64,000 nt of DNA from Mesorhizobium comanense (GTDB taxonomy: Bacteria > Pseudomonadota > Alphaproteobacteria > Rhizobiales > Rhizobiaceae), in contig NZ_SCNN01000011.1 in assembly GCF_005503535.1 (NCBI RefSeq), forward strand, positions 178,476 to 242,475, given 5' to 3'. The notes beneath the pieces were generated by a model. That model did no database searches. It saw nothing but the letters and a program-made list of their open reading frames with translations, and was not told where the DNA came from. Numbering within the stretch: position 1 is the first letter of the stretch; every line of letters starts with the position of its first letter. The translations under genes and the position numbers were made by a program. This document shows, one piece after another, positions 17,100 to 24,764 of the stretch.

Positions 17100-18991
17100 T
17101 GTCGACGCAGGACGACGACGACAAGGAAGACAAAAGCGGGCGGCCGACAAGGGCTGTCGTCGGTTCGCATCGCGACGAGGAAGAGGTCTTCGGCAAGGCC
17201 TATGATCCACGCATCGTGCGGCGCATCTGGAGCTTCGTCAAACCTTACCAGGCCCGGATCTTCGTCTCGGTCGCGGCGGTGCTGGTGTTCACGCTGACGC
17301 AGCTGGCGATACCGCTGGTCATCCGTTACGCCATCGACCACGGCATGGCGCCCGGCAGGCTCGACCGCTCGGTCATGATCTGGTCGATTGTCTCTTTCAC
17401 CGCGATCATCCTCATCAACTACGCCGCCAGCCATGTGCAGGAAAGCGTCGTCGGCAAGGTGGCCGAGAACGTGCTGTCCGACCTGCGCCGCGCCATGTTC
17501 AGCCATCTGCAACGCGTCTCGCTCAGCTTCATGGACAAGACCGAGGTCGGCCGGCTGATGTCGCGCCTGCAGGGCGATGTCAATTCGATGCAGGAGTTCC
17601 TCGAAACCTCCGTCATGTCGGTGGGCGACATAGTGCTCCTGTTCGGCATCGTCACCGTGCTTTTGTGGCTCGACTTCCGGCTCGGGCTGCTCACCTTGTC
17701 GACCATGCCGATGCTGTTCGTCGTGCGCCTGTTCTGGCTGCCGCGCGCCAAGGTCGCCTTCATGGCCGCCCACGAGACCAACTCGATCGCCAACGGCGCA
17801 TTGGCCGAAGGCATTCACGGCGTGCGCACGGTCCAGAGCCTGGAGCGTCAGCATGTCAATTTCGACCTCTATGACGAGAAGGTGCTGGCCAATCTCAACG
17901 CGCATCTGCGGTCGGCGAAATACGCGCAGGTTATGGTGCCGATCGTCGACACGCTGACAGGCATCGCCATGGCGACCGTCATCGTCGTCGGCGGCTCAAT
18001 GGTGCTGTCGCACAGCCTCGATGTCGGCGTCATGGTGGCGTTCCTGTTCTACATCCAGCGCTTCTTCGACCCGATCCGCTCGCTCACCATGCAGTACAGC
18101 GTGATGCAGCGCGCCATGGCTTCGGGCCAGCGCATCTCCGAAGTGCTCGACGTGCCGGTGGATGTCAGCGACAAGGAGAACGCGGTGGCGCTGTCGCGCG
18201 ACATGGACGGTTCGGTCGAGTTCAGGAACGTCACCTTCGGCTACCGGCCGAACCAGCCGGTGCTGAAGAACATCTCATTCCGGGTCAATCCGGGCGAGAC
18301 GGTGGCGCTCGTCGGGCCGACCGGATCCGGCAAATCGAGCTCGATGGCGCTTGTACACCGCTTCTACGATGTCTGGTCAGGCGAGGTGCTGGTCGGCGGC
18401 CATGACGTGCGCGACCTGACACAGGATTCGCTCGGCGACCAGGTGGCCATGGTGCTGCAGGAGCCTTTCCTGTTTTCGGGCACGGTGCTTGAGAACATCC
18501 GCTACCACAAGACCGGTGCAAGTCGCGAAGAGGTGATGCGCGCGGCACAGGCCGTCGGCGCCCATGACTTCATCGAACAGCTGTCCCACGGCTACGATAC
18601 CGAGCTCGAGCAGCGCGGCGGCAATCTCTCGCTTGGCCAGCGCCAGTTGATCAGCTTCGCGCGGGCGCTCGTGGCAGACGCCAAGATCCTGGTGCTGGAC
18701 GAAGCCACCGCCAGCATCGATTCCTACACGGAGATGTTGATCCAGAAGGCGCTGGTGACCTTGCTGGAAGGCCGCACCGGTCTCGTCATCGCGCATCGCC
18801 TGGCCACAATACGCGGCGCGGACCGCATCATCGTCCTGCAGAATGGCGAGATCGTCGAGAGCGGAAACCACGAACAGCTCATGGAAAGAAAGGGCCTTTA
18901 CGCCCGTCTCTACAACATGAACTACGCGTCCTTCGACGACATTTCCGAGGAGGAGATCGGGATGGATGCGGCGGTCGGCAAAGCGACGTGA
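17096..18991 (+). CDS. ABC exporter subunit with canonical Walker B (heterodimer partner 2)
   Basis: 631 residues. A charged N-terminal tail (about 45 residues, rich in Asp, Glu and Lys) leads to six membrane helices and an ATPase with Walker A GPTGSGKSS, signature LSLGQRQL, Walker B ILVLDEAT with the catalytic Glu, and the His switch in IAHRLATI. The partner encoded upstream lacks that Glu, so the two make a heterodimer with one working and one degenerate ATP site. The genes overlap by four bases. The divergent-function MFS exporter that converges on it suggests a local efflux theme, but there is no direct evidence for the substrate. Confidence 0.92.
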   Translation: MMSTQDDDDKEDKSGRPTRAVVGSHRDEEEVFGKAYDPRIVRRIWSFVKPYQARIFVSVAAVLVFTLTQLAIPLVIRYAIDHGMAPGRLDRSVMIWSIVSFTAIILINYAASHVQESVVGKVAENVLSDLRRAMFSHLQRVSLSFMDKTEVGRLMSRLQGDVNSMQEFLETSVMSVGDIVLLFGIVTVLLWLDFRLGLLTLSTMPMLFVVRLFWLPRAKVAFMAAHETNSIANGALAEGIHGVRTVQSLERQHVNFDLYDEKVLANLNAHLRSAKYAQVMVPIVDTLTGIAMATVIVVGGSMVLSHSLDVGVMVAFLFYIQRFFDPIRSLTMQYSVMQRAMASGQRISEVLDVPVDVSDKENAVALSRDMDGSVEFRNVTFGYRPNQPVLKNISFRVNPGETVALVGPTGSGKSSSMALVHRFYDVWSGEVLVGGHDVRDLTQDSLGDQVAMVLQEPFLFSGTVLENIRYHKTGASREEVMRAAQAVGAHDFIEQLSHGYDTELEQRGGNLSLGQRQLISFARALVADAKILVLDEATASIDSYTEMLIQKALVTLLEGRTGLVIAHRLATIRGADRIIVLQNGEIVESGNHEQLMERKGLYARLYNMNYASFDDISEEEIGMDAAVGKAT

Positions 18992-19005
18992 CATGCGGGC
19001 AAGGT

Positions 19006-19027
19006 GCGGCAGCGGACCGCCTGCCGC
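19006..19027. terminator. Bidirectional hairpin between exporter and MFS genes
   Basis: GCGGCAG and CTGCCGC are exact complements with an eight-base loop. The hairpin ends one base before the MFS stop codon and lies 14 bases after the ABC exporter stop. There is no U-run. Confidence 0.6.
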
Positions 19028-20482
19028 TCAGTCCTGGCTTTGTCCTGGCCGTCTGGCATGGCCGCTGACCTGCGCACCGTCCTCCACATGCAGGAACAGG
19101 AACCCTGGGATGGAAAGCAGGGGAATGACCGCGGTCAGCAGGAATACCTGGTGAAAGCGCTCCGGCGTGAGTACATGGCCCTCGCCCGCGATCAGGCCGA
19201 GCAGCATGGCGGCAATCGAAACGCCAAGCGAAACGCTGAGCTGCTGCAGCACGCCGCCCAGGCTGGTGGCGCGGCTGAGCCTGTCGGCCGGCAGATCGGC
19301 ATAAGACAGGGTGTTTGAGGTCATGAACTGCGCCGACCGGACGATGCCGAACAGGAAGACATAGAAGCCGATCAGCCAGTGCGGCGTGTCGGCGCTCATC
19401 AGGGCGAAGCCAGCAACGGTCGCCGAACCGACCACCGCGCTGCCGATCAGCACGACGCTGAAACCGAAGCGCCGCAGCAGCGGCGACAGCAGCGGGCGCA
19501 TGAGCAACGCCCCAAAACTGCCGACGAATGTCAGGGAACCCGAGGTGACCGGGTTCATGCCGAAGCCGACCTGCAACATCAGTGGCACGAGAAACGGCAC
19601 GCCGTTGAGGCCGACGCGGCACAGGCCTCCCGCCAGTGTGCCGACCCAGAAGGATCTGAACCGGAAAAGCGTCAGGTCGACCGCCGGCGCCGCGACGCGG
19701 CGCGCGTAGCGGCCGAAGGCGAGCAACAGCAAGACGGCGGCGGCCAGCACGATCAGCGTCGCATAGGAAGGGATGATCGGCCGGCCGATGTTTTCCAATC
19801 CGAACTGGAGAAGCGCCACGCCGATCCCCACCATCAGGAAACCGGGGATATCGAAGCGTTGCACTGCCTCGCCATGGAAATCATCGACGAAGCGCAGCGC
19901 CGCCAGAATGCCGATACAGCCAAACGGCACGTTGACGTAGAATATCCAGCGCCAGGACGCGTAGGTGGTCAGCAGTCCGCCGAGCAGCGGCCCGATGACC
20001 GGTCCCATGATGGCCGGCAGGGTCATGTAGGTCATTGCGGTGATCAGCCCGCTGCGCGGAAAGCTGCGCAACAGGATCAGCCGACCGACCGGCGTCATCA
20101 TCGCGCCGCCCAGCCCCTGCAGGCCGCGCATGACCAGGAGCATGCCGAAACTGTCGGCCATGCCGCACAGCGCCGAGCCAAGGGTGAAGGTGAAAAGCGC
20201 CAGCGCGAAAACCCTGCGCGCGCCGAACCTGTCGGCGAACCAGCCGCTGACGGGAATGAACACGGCAAGCGTCAGGATATAGGTGGTGATTGCGAGGTTC
20301 AGCCGGACCGGCGTCGTATCGAGGCTTTGCGCGATGGCCGGGATCGCGGTGGTGATGATGGTGGAATCGAGCTGCTCCATCAGAAAGGCGATGGCGACGA
20401 TGATCGGAATGATCAGCCGCAGCCTCGGGTCGCGATCGGTGGCAAATTGCGGCTGTTCCAATGCTGTAGCCAGTTCCGTCAT
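19028..20482 (-). CDS. MFS efflux transporter, DHA2 (14-helix) family
   Basis: 484 residues with about fourteen hydrophobic helices. Helix 1 has the DHA2 motif FLMEQLDSTIITTAIPAIA, motif A appears as GWFADRFGARRVF, and motif C-like segments GLGGAMMTPVGR and PAIMGPVIGPLLGG mark a drug:proton antiporter (EmrB/QacA type). It exports hydrophobic compounds with proton exchange across the inner membrane. It has no EmrA-like adaptor next to it and no local TetR/MarR regulator, so it may work alone. The gene converges on the ABC exporter. Confidence 0.88.
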   Translation of the reverse strand: MTELATALEQPQFATDRDPRLRLIIPIIVAIAFLMEQLDSTIITTAIPAIAQSLDTTPVRLNLAITTYILTLAVFIPVSGWFADRFGARRVFALALFTFTLGSALCGMADSFGMLLVMRGLQGLGGAMMTPVGRLILLRSFPRSGLITAMTYMTLPAIMGPVIGPLLGGLLTTYASWRWIFYVNVPFGCIGILAALRFVDDFHGEAVQRFDIPGFLMVGIGVALLQFGLENIGRPIIPSYATLIVLAAAVLLLLAFGRYARRVAAPAVDLTLFRFRSFWVGTLAGGLCRVGLNGVPFLVPLMLQVGFGMNPVTSGSLTFVGSFGALLMRPLLSPLLRRFGFSVVLIGSAVVGSATVAGFALMSADTPHWLIGFYVFLFGIVRSAQFMTSNTLSYADLPADRLSRATSLGGVLQQLSVSLGVSIAAMLLGLIAGEGHVLTPERFHQVFLLTAVIPLLSIPGFLFLHVEDGAQVSGHARRPGQSQD

Positions 20483-20804
20483 GCAAATAGCTTATGTTTT
20501 CCAGCCGAGGTGCCCTGGTTCGAGGGCAGGAAGTGCCCTGGCTGTGTCAGCCGAGGTCCGAGATCATCATGCGGTCGTCTTATGGTCCGACAAATAGGCC
20601 AGGAGTAGGTTTTTCCATCTCGGTGGAAGTCAACTAATCTTGACCGGCGCTGGCGACTGCAGGGCACATCCCGGCGTCGAGGTCACGAGGTGTCCGGGAG
20701 CACCTTTACGCCCGAGTTCCCGCCGTCCCGATTTTGTGATGGAAAGTGTGAGGCCAGACCGCAGGCTCCTTCCCATATATTCTGAACGCAGAGGAGACAT
20801 GCTC
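20483..20804. other. 322-base intergenic region between MFS and secreted-protein genes
   Basis: Divergent promoter space for the MFS gene (minus) and the small secreted protein (plus). The segment 20725-20765 resembles the region before the second secreted-protein gene (21340-21380): both have GTCCCGATTT, then GTGA, GGAA and GTGTG in the same order. The first copy has GGAAA and no CGTT at the right spacing. A GAGGAG ribosome site is at 20791-20796. I see no coding sequence. Confidence 0.5.
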
Positions 20805-21143
20805 ATGAAAAGGCAAAGCGTATTTCTTGGTTCCATCGCCTTGATGCTGGTTGCCGGCGCCAGCCCGCTCGCCACCAGCGCCAATGCAGCCGTCATCAAA
20901 CACAACAGGCACCATCTTGTCGGCGCTTCCGCCCGTGAAGGAGCGGGCTATACGGACGCCTCTCACCGTGGGCACGAACGCCGCGGCGGCTGGTTGGGTG
21001 GCTGGACCGCGGAGAATTCTACCGGCGACCAGGGATGGATGGGCAGCTACTACAACGGCTATGGCAGCTATCGCGGCCAGCCGGGCGATATCTGCGGAAC
21101 CATCGAATGGACGATCGGGTTCTGTGGTCCTCACGGCCCGTGA
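20805..21143 (+). CDS. Small secreted Gly/Tyr-rich protein (paralogue 1)
   Basis: 112 residues from the second of two close ATGs, chosen because GAGGAG lies eight bases upstream. A signal peptide (MKRQSVFLGSIALMLVAGA..., cleaved near ANA-AV) leads to a short mature part rich in Gly, Tyr, Trp and His that ends in two Cys residues (DICGTIEWTIGFCGPHGP). No enzyme motif is visible. It is paralogous to the next gene: both start MKRQ, both have SA(N/D)AAV at the cleavage site, and both end in a Cys-x7-8-Cys segment. Probably a periplasmic or outer-surface stress protein, by context of the neighbouring EcfG-type promoter. Confidence 0.78.
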   Translation: MKRQSVFLGSIALMLVAGASPLATSANAAVIKHNRHHLVGASAREGAGYTDASHRGHERRGGWLGGWTAENSTGDQGWMGSYYNGYGSYRGQPGDICGTIEWTIGFCGPHGP

Positions 21144-21272
21144 TTGCCGACTGCCTGACGTCCGCCAGGTTGTCAACGTTCAGCGTTCCAGGGATTTCTG
21201 GACGGCTCCAACGCTTTGTTTTTTAGGCATTTCCCCAGGGGACCCGTTACACGTTTTTCACAGCACTGCTCC

Positions 21273-21308
21273 GGGGCGGCCGCTCGGCAAGTTGCCGGGC
21301 CGCTCCCC
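21273..21308 (+). terminator. Complex GC-rich stem-loop between the two secreted-protein genes
   Basis: GGGGCGGCC (21273-21281) pairs with GGCCG-ct-CCCC (21298-21308), and CGGC/GCCG inside forms an inner stem. It lies 130 bases after the first secreted-protein stop and before the second gene's promoter, so it probably ends the first transcript. No U-run. Confidence 0.5.
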
Positions 21309-21351
21309 GTGATTTCGTGCCGCTCTTCCATCCCCGTCCCGATTTCGTGAA

Positions 21352-21377
21352 GGAACGTGTGCCCTGACGAGGCCGTT
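21352..21377 (+). promoter_or_regulatory. EcfG (general stress response) type promoter
   Basis: GGAAC (21352-21356), a 17-base spacer, then CGTT (21374-21377). This is the consensus of the alphaproteobacterial general stress sigma factor EcfG/RpoE2. It lies 43 bases before the ATG of the second secreted protein. Confidence 0.72.
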
Positions 21378-21419
21378 TTTCTCCCATGCGAGACATCGCA
21401 AACAAGTGGAGTAAAGCTC

Positions 21420-21740
21420 ATGAAACGGCAATTGATCCTGGCAAGCTCGTTCGTACTGGCATTGGCTGCCGGCGCGACGTCATCCACCACCTCCGCCGAC
21501 GCCGCCGTCTTCCGGCATAATGGCGGCGGTCACGCCATGAACCATTTCCGCGGCAACCATTTCAATGGCGGGCATCGATATGCCTATCGTCGTGGCTACG
21601 GTCACCGGCACTGGGCTGGCGGCGGCTGGAGGGGCGGCGGTTACTACGGCGGCTACTACGACTATTGCGGGCCTGTTCAACTGGCGCTCGGGCTCTGCGT
21701 CCCCTACCGGCCCTATTATGGCCCGTTCGGAATACTGTAA
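21420..21740 (+). CDS. Small secreted Gly/His/Tyr-rich protein (paralogue 2)
   Basis: 106 residues. The signal peptide (MKRQLILASSFVLALAAGA..., cleaved near SADA-AV) is followed by a His-, Gly- and Tyr-rich mature part with repeated GGG/GGYYGGYY and a closing segment with two Cys (DYCGPVQLALGLCVPY). The ribosome site is GTGGAG. It is a diverged tandem copy of the previous gene and has an EcfG-type promoter, so expression in stress or stationary phase is likely. His- and Gly-rich small exported proteins often bind metals, but no specific site can be named. Confidence 0.75.
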   Translation: MKRQLILASSFVLALAAGATSSTTSADAAVFRHNGGGHAMNHFRGNHFNGGHRYAYRRGYGHRHWAGGGWRGGGYYGGYYDYCGPVQLALGLCVPYRPYYGPFGIL

Positions 21741-21823
21741 TCCCTGTCCGGCCATGGTCGCCTAGTCAAGCACCATGGCCGATGGGACCGGCAGGCCTTG
21801 ATCGCCCGGAGGCTGGAATTGCT

Positions 21824-22606
21824 CTACGCCATTTCGGGACGCTTCGAGGCTTCGCGGATGGCCTTGTGAACGTCGCGCTGCAAATCCATGAAGGCCGGGG
21901 TTTCCATCACCTCTTCCCGGCGCGGACGCTCGATGCCGACGTTGAAGGTCCGCATGATGCGCCCCGGGCCGATACCCATGACGACGATGCGGTCCGACAG
22001 GTAGACGGCCTCCTCCACGTCATGGGTGACGAACAGCACGGTCAGCCTGTGCTCTTCCCAGATCTGGGTCAGCAGTTCCTGCATCTGGTGCCGGGTCAGG
22101 GCATCGAGCGCGCCAAAGGGCTCGTCCATCAGCAGCATCTTGGGGCGATAGGACAGCGCACGCGCGATGGCGACGCGCTGTTTCATGCCGCCTGAAAGTT
22201 CAGACGGGAAGCGGTCGGCGCTGTGCGACAGCTTGACGAGGTCGAGATGCTCCAGCGCGATTTCGCGGCAGGCGGAGCGATCATAGCCCGCGGCCTTGAG
22301 GGCGAACTCGATGTTCTGCCGCGCCGTCAGCCACGGAAGCAGCGTGTAGGACTGGAAGACGACGCCGCGGTCGAGGCCCGGCTGCAGGATCGGCGCGCCA
22401 TCGATGCTGAGTTCGCCGGCGTCGAAATCCTGCAGCCCGGCGACGATCGACAAGAGCGTGCTCTTGCCGCAGCCCGACGTGCCGACGAGCGAGACGAACT
22501 CATTGTCGGCGAGGTCGAGATTGATGTCGCGCAGCACTTCGGTGCGGCGCTCTCCCGTGCCGAAGCTCTTGTGGAGGCCGGCGATGCGCAACTTGGGAGC
22601 ATTCAT
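21824..22606 (-). CDS. NitT/TauT-type ABC importer, ATP-binding protein
   Basis: 260 residues. Walker A GTSGCGKST, Q-loop VFQSYTLLPWLT, signature LSGGMKQR, Walker B MLLMDEPFGALD and the switch FVTHDVEEA are all typical of SsuB/TauB/NrtC ATPases for aliphatic sulfonates, taurine or nitrate. It ends the minus-strand operon that starts with the binding protein at 24518; the gap to the permease gene is ten bases. With the HpsN-like enzyme nearby, an organosulfonate is the preferred substrate guess. Confidence 0.92.
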   Translation of the reverse strand: MNAPKLRIAGLHKSFGTGERRTEVLRDINLDLADNEFVSLVGTSGCGKSTLLSIVAGLQDFDAGELSIDGAPILQPGLDRGVVFQSYTLLPWLTARQNIEFALKAAGYDRSACREIALEHLDLVKLSHSADRFPSELSGGMKQRVAIARALSYRPKMLLMDEPFGALDALTRHQMQELLTQIWEEHRLTVLFVTHDVEEAVYLSDRIVVMGIGPGRIMRTFNVGIERPRREEVMETPAFMDLQRDVHKAIREASKRPEMA

Positions 22607-22616
22607 CGGCTGGTCC

Positions 22617-23480
22617 TCATTGCGAGTGGCCTTCCTGCCGGAACAGTATCTTTTCCAGGGCCTTCATGACCTGGTCGGTGATGAGGCCGAGCATGCCGAG
22701 CAGCAGGATGTAGCCGATGATGGTGTTTGTCTGGAAATAGCGCTGCGACACGGTGATGCGATAGCCCAACCCGGACGTCGCCGCGACAAGTTCGGCCAGC
22801 ACAAGCCAGGTCCATGCCCAGCCGAGGCTGATGCGCAGCGTATCCCAGATACCCGGCAGGGCGCTGGGTACGACGATGCGCGTCAGGATCTTGCGGTCAG
22901 GCAGGCCGAGCGTGCGGCCAAGGCCTATGAAATCGGCGGGCACACGCTTCACATTGTCCATGACCATCAGCACCTGCTGGAAGAAGGTGCCGATGAAGAT
23001 GATGAGGAATTTCTGCGTGTCGCCGGTGCCGGCCCAAAGGATGGAAAGCGGCACGAAAGCAACGACCGGCATGTAGCGGATGAAATCCACCAACGGCTCG
23101 ATGGCGGCTTCCCAGGTACGGAAACTGCCGATCAGCACACCGATCGGTATGGAGAGTGCCGAGGCGAGAAGGAAGCCGATCGAGATGCGGTAGATCGAGG
23201 CCTGAAGGTCCAGCAGCAAGGTGCCATCGGTTGCGAGCTTGGCGATCTGGGCCGCGACGCTGCCCGGCGACGGCAGGAAGATGGGCTTTACCCATTCGAA
23301 CCCGGTCGCCGCCCACCAGGCAAGGCCGAGGCCGACAAAGACAGCCACCGCTATCATCAGGAAGCGGGACCTTGAGATCGGCACGCCGATCCCGGAGGAT
23401 CGGCGGCGGGTGGCCTTGCCGGCCACCGGGCTCGGCGAAGAAGGCGCCGGGCCGGCTTTCGCGGGGTGTTCAGCGGACAT
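22617..23480 (-). CDS. NitT/TauT-type ABC importer, permease
   Basis: 287 residues from the ATG at 23480-23478, which follows GGGGTGG at suitable spacing; a GTG four codons earlier is possible. A Pro/Arg-rich cytoplasmic tail (about 40 residues) is followed by six membrane helices. The coupling loop (LGRTLGLPDRKILTRIVVPSALPGIWDTLR, in two parts) has the EAA-type SsuC/TauC pattern. It lies between the binding-protein and ATPase genes and forms the channel as a homodimer. Confidence 0.92.
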   Translation of the reverse strand: MSAEHPAKAGPAPSSPSPVAGKATRRRSSGIGVPISRSRFLMIAVAVFVGLGLAWWAATGFEWVKPIFLPSPGSVAAQIAKLATDGTLLLDLQASIYRISIGFLLASALSIPIGVLIGSFRTWEAAIEPLVDFIRYMPVVAFVPLSILWAGTGDTQKFLIIFIGTFFQQVLMVMDNVKRVPADFIGLGRTLGLPDRKILTRIVVPSALPGIWDTLRISLGWAWTWLVLAELVAATSGLGYRITVSQRYFQTNTIIGYILLLGMLGLITDQVMKALEKILFRQEGHSQ

Positions 23481-23507
23481 CTGCGTTACCACCCCGATCC
23501 GGCCTTG

Positions 23508-24518
23508 TCATTGCGCCGCCTTGACGAAAGACGGGTCGATCATCTGCTCCGGCGTCACGTCGGCCTGGAGCAGCTTGGCGTTCTTCGCGGCCGCCTCGAC
23601 GTCGCCGAAGGTCTTGGTGGTGAACTCGCCGGTGAGCGCGGTCTTGTTTTCGGCAAGCGAGTAGTAGCGCACGCCGTCGAAAGCGGTGTTGAGGTCCTTG
23701 ACGTCGGAGCCGACCGCCTTGGCGATGATGGCGCGGCCTCCCGCGGTGTCGGCGTTATAGTCCTTGAGCGCGGCGTCCCAGCTCTTGATCATGGCCAGAA
23801 CCTGGCCGGGCTTCGACTTGATCACGTCATCGCGCACCACCAGCACGTCACTGATCAGGCCGGGATCCTCACCGGCGGTGAAGAGCAGCTTGACGTCCTT
23901 GTTCTGCGCCATGGCGACCGTGAGGTACGGCTCGTAGGTGACGGCGACCGGCACGCGGCCGGCGATCAAGGCGCCGCCCGCATCGGCGGCGGGCATCGGG
24001 ACCGGCTGGACGTCGGCGACCGACATGCCGTTTTTCGCGAGCGCGTATTTGAGCAGGATGTCGCTCGTCGTTCCTTCCTCGAAGGCGACCTGCTTGCCCT
24101 TGAGGTCGGCGATGGACGTGACGTCCTTGCCGGCGATGATGGCATCAGCCGTCATGGAGACATCGAGCAGGAGCACGATCTTCACCGGCAGTCCGGCGGC
24201 GACCATGCCCATCGCGGTGTGGGTGGCGATGTTGGCGGCGTCGAGCTGGCCGCTCGCAAGCGCGGCGTTGATGTCCTTGTCCTCGGCGAAATTGACGATC
24301 TGGACGTCCGAAAGGCCGTTGGCCTTGAACAGTCCCTTGGCGTCGGCGACGTGCCATTGGCCATATCCAAGCCAGGGCTCGATGCCGATCTTGAACGACC
24401 CGGCCTCTGGCGTGGTGGGAATGGCCGCATCGGCCGCGCGAGCCGCCGGCGCGGCGGCGAGCCCAATGGCGGCGGCCATTACGAACGCGCGGAATTGTCC
24501 TGTCAGGTTAAGCGTCAT
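23508..24518 (-). CDS. NitT/TauT-type ABC importer, sulfonate/nitrate-like binding protein
   Basis: 336 residues with a signal peptide cleaved near ARA-AD (about residue 28). The mature start FKIGIEPWLGYGQWHVADAKGLF has the G.xPW.GY motif of the SsuA/TauA/NrtA group, followed by IADLKGKQVAFEEGTTSD at the hinge. It traps a small anion such as an alkanesulfonate in the periplasm. The 246-base upstream region carries an A/T-rich element shared with two other units of this cluster, so the same HutC-type regulator may control it. Confidence 0.9.
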   Translation of the reverse strand: MTLNLTGQFRAFVMAAAIGLAAAPAARAADAAIPTTPEAGSFKIGIEPWLGYGQWHVADAKGLFKANGLSDVQIVNFAEDKDINAALASGQLDAANIATHTAMGMVAAGLPVKIVLLLDVSMTADAIIAGKDVTSIADLKGKQVAFEEGTTSDILLKYALAKNGMSVADVQPVPMPAADAGGALIAGRVPVAVTYEPYLTVAMAQNKDVKLLFTAGEDPGLISDVLVVRDDVIKSKPGQVLAMIKSWDAALKDYNADTAGGRAIIAKAVGSDVKDLNTAFDGVRYYSLAENKTALTGEFTTKTFGDVEAAAKNAKLLQADVTPEQMIDPSFVKAAQ

Positions 24519-24682
24519 CTCTAGTTCCCCTTGATGATCGGACCGCTTTTTACCCAGGCGCGCGGTCTGGTGAGAATGCGGGTTTCAGCTCTTGCGGCAC
24601 TGTGCCTCGGCGTCTTGCCCGCCACTTCATGGTGAAATGCAGGGATATTTCAGCGTCAGCGACAGCGGATGTCAAGGCTAAA

Positions 24683-24703
24683 ATACATACATGCATATAC
24701 AAG
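24683..24703. promoter_or_regulatory. HutC/GntR-type operator candidate upstream of the ABC importer
   Basis: An A/T-rich island in high-GC DNA reading ATACATACATGCATATAC, then AAG. The piece GCATATACAA is repeated exactly at 30211-30220 before the SDR gene, and a related ACATGTACATACAT lies at 26112-26125 before the kinase gene. All three precede transcription units around the HutC-type regulator. Confidence 0.55.
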
Positions 24704-24764
24704 TTAAGGTGACCTTCTTTTCCCGCCCGACCTGATGCATCGCCCCGCCTTGCGTGGTACCGGT

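Noticed and set aside
20741..20771. EcfG-type promoter before the first secreted-protein gene
   Set aside because: The -35 is GGAAA and no CGTT occurs at 16-19 bases. The resemblance to the second gene's promoter is kept as evidence of duplication only.
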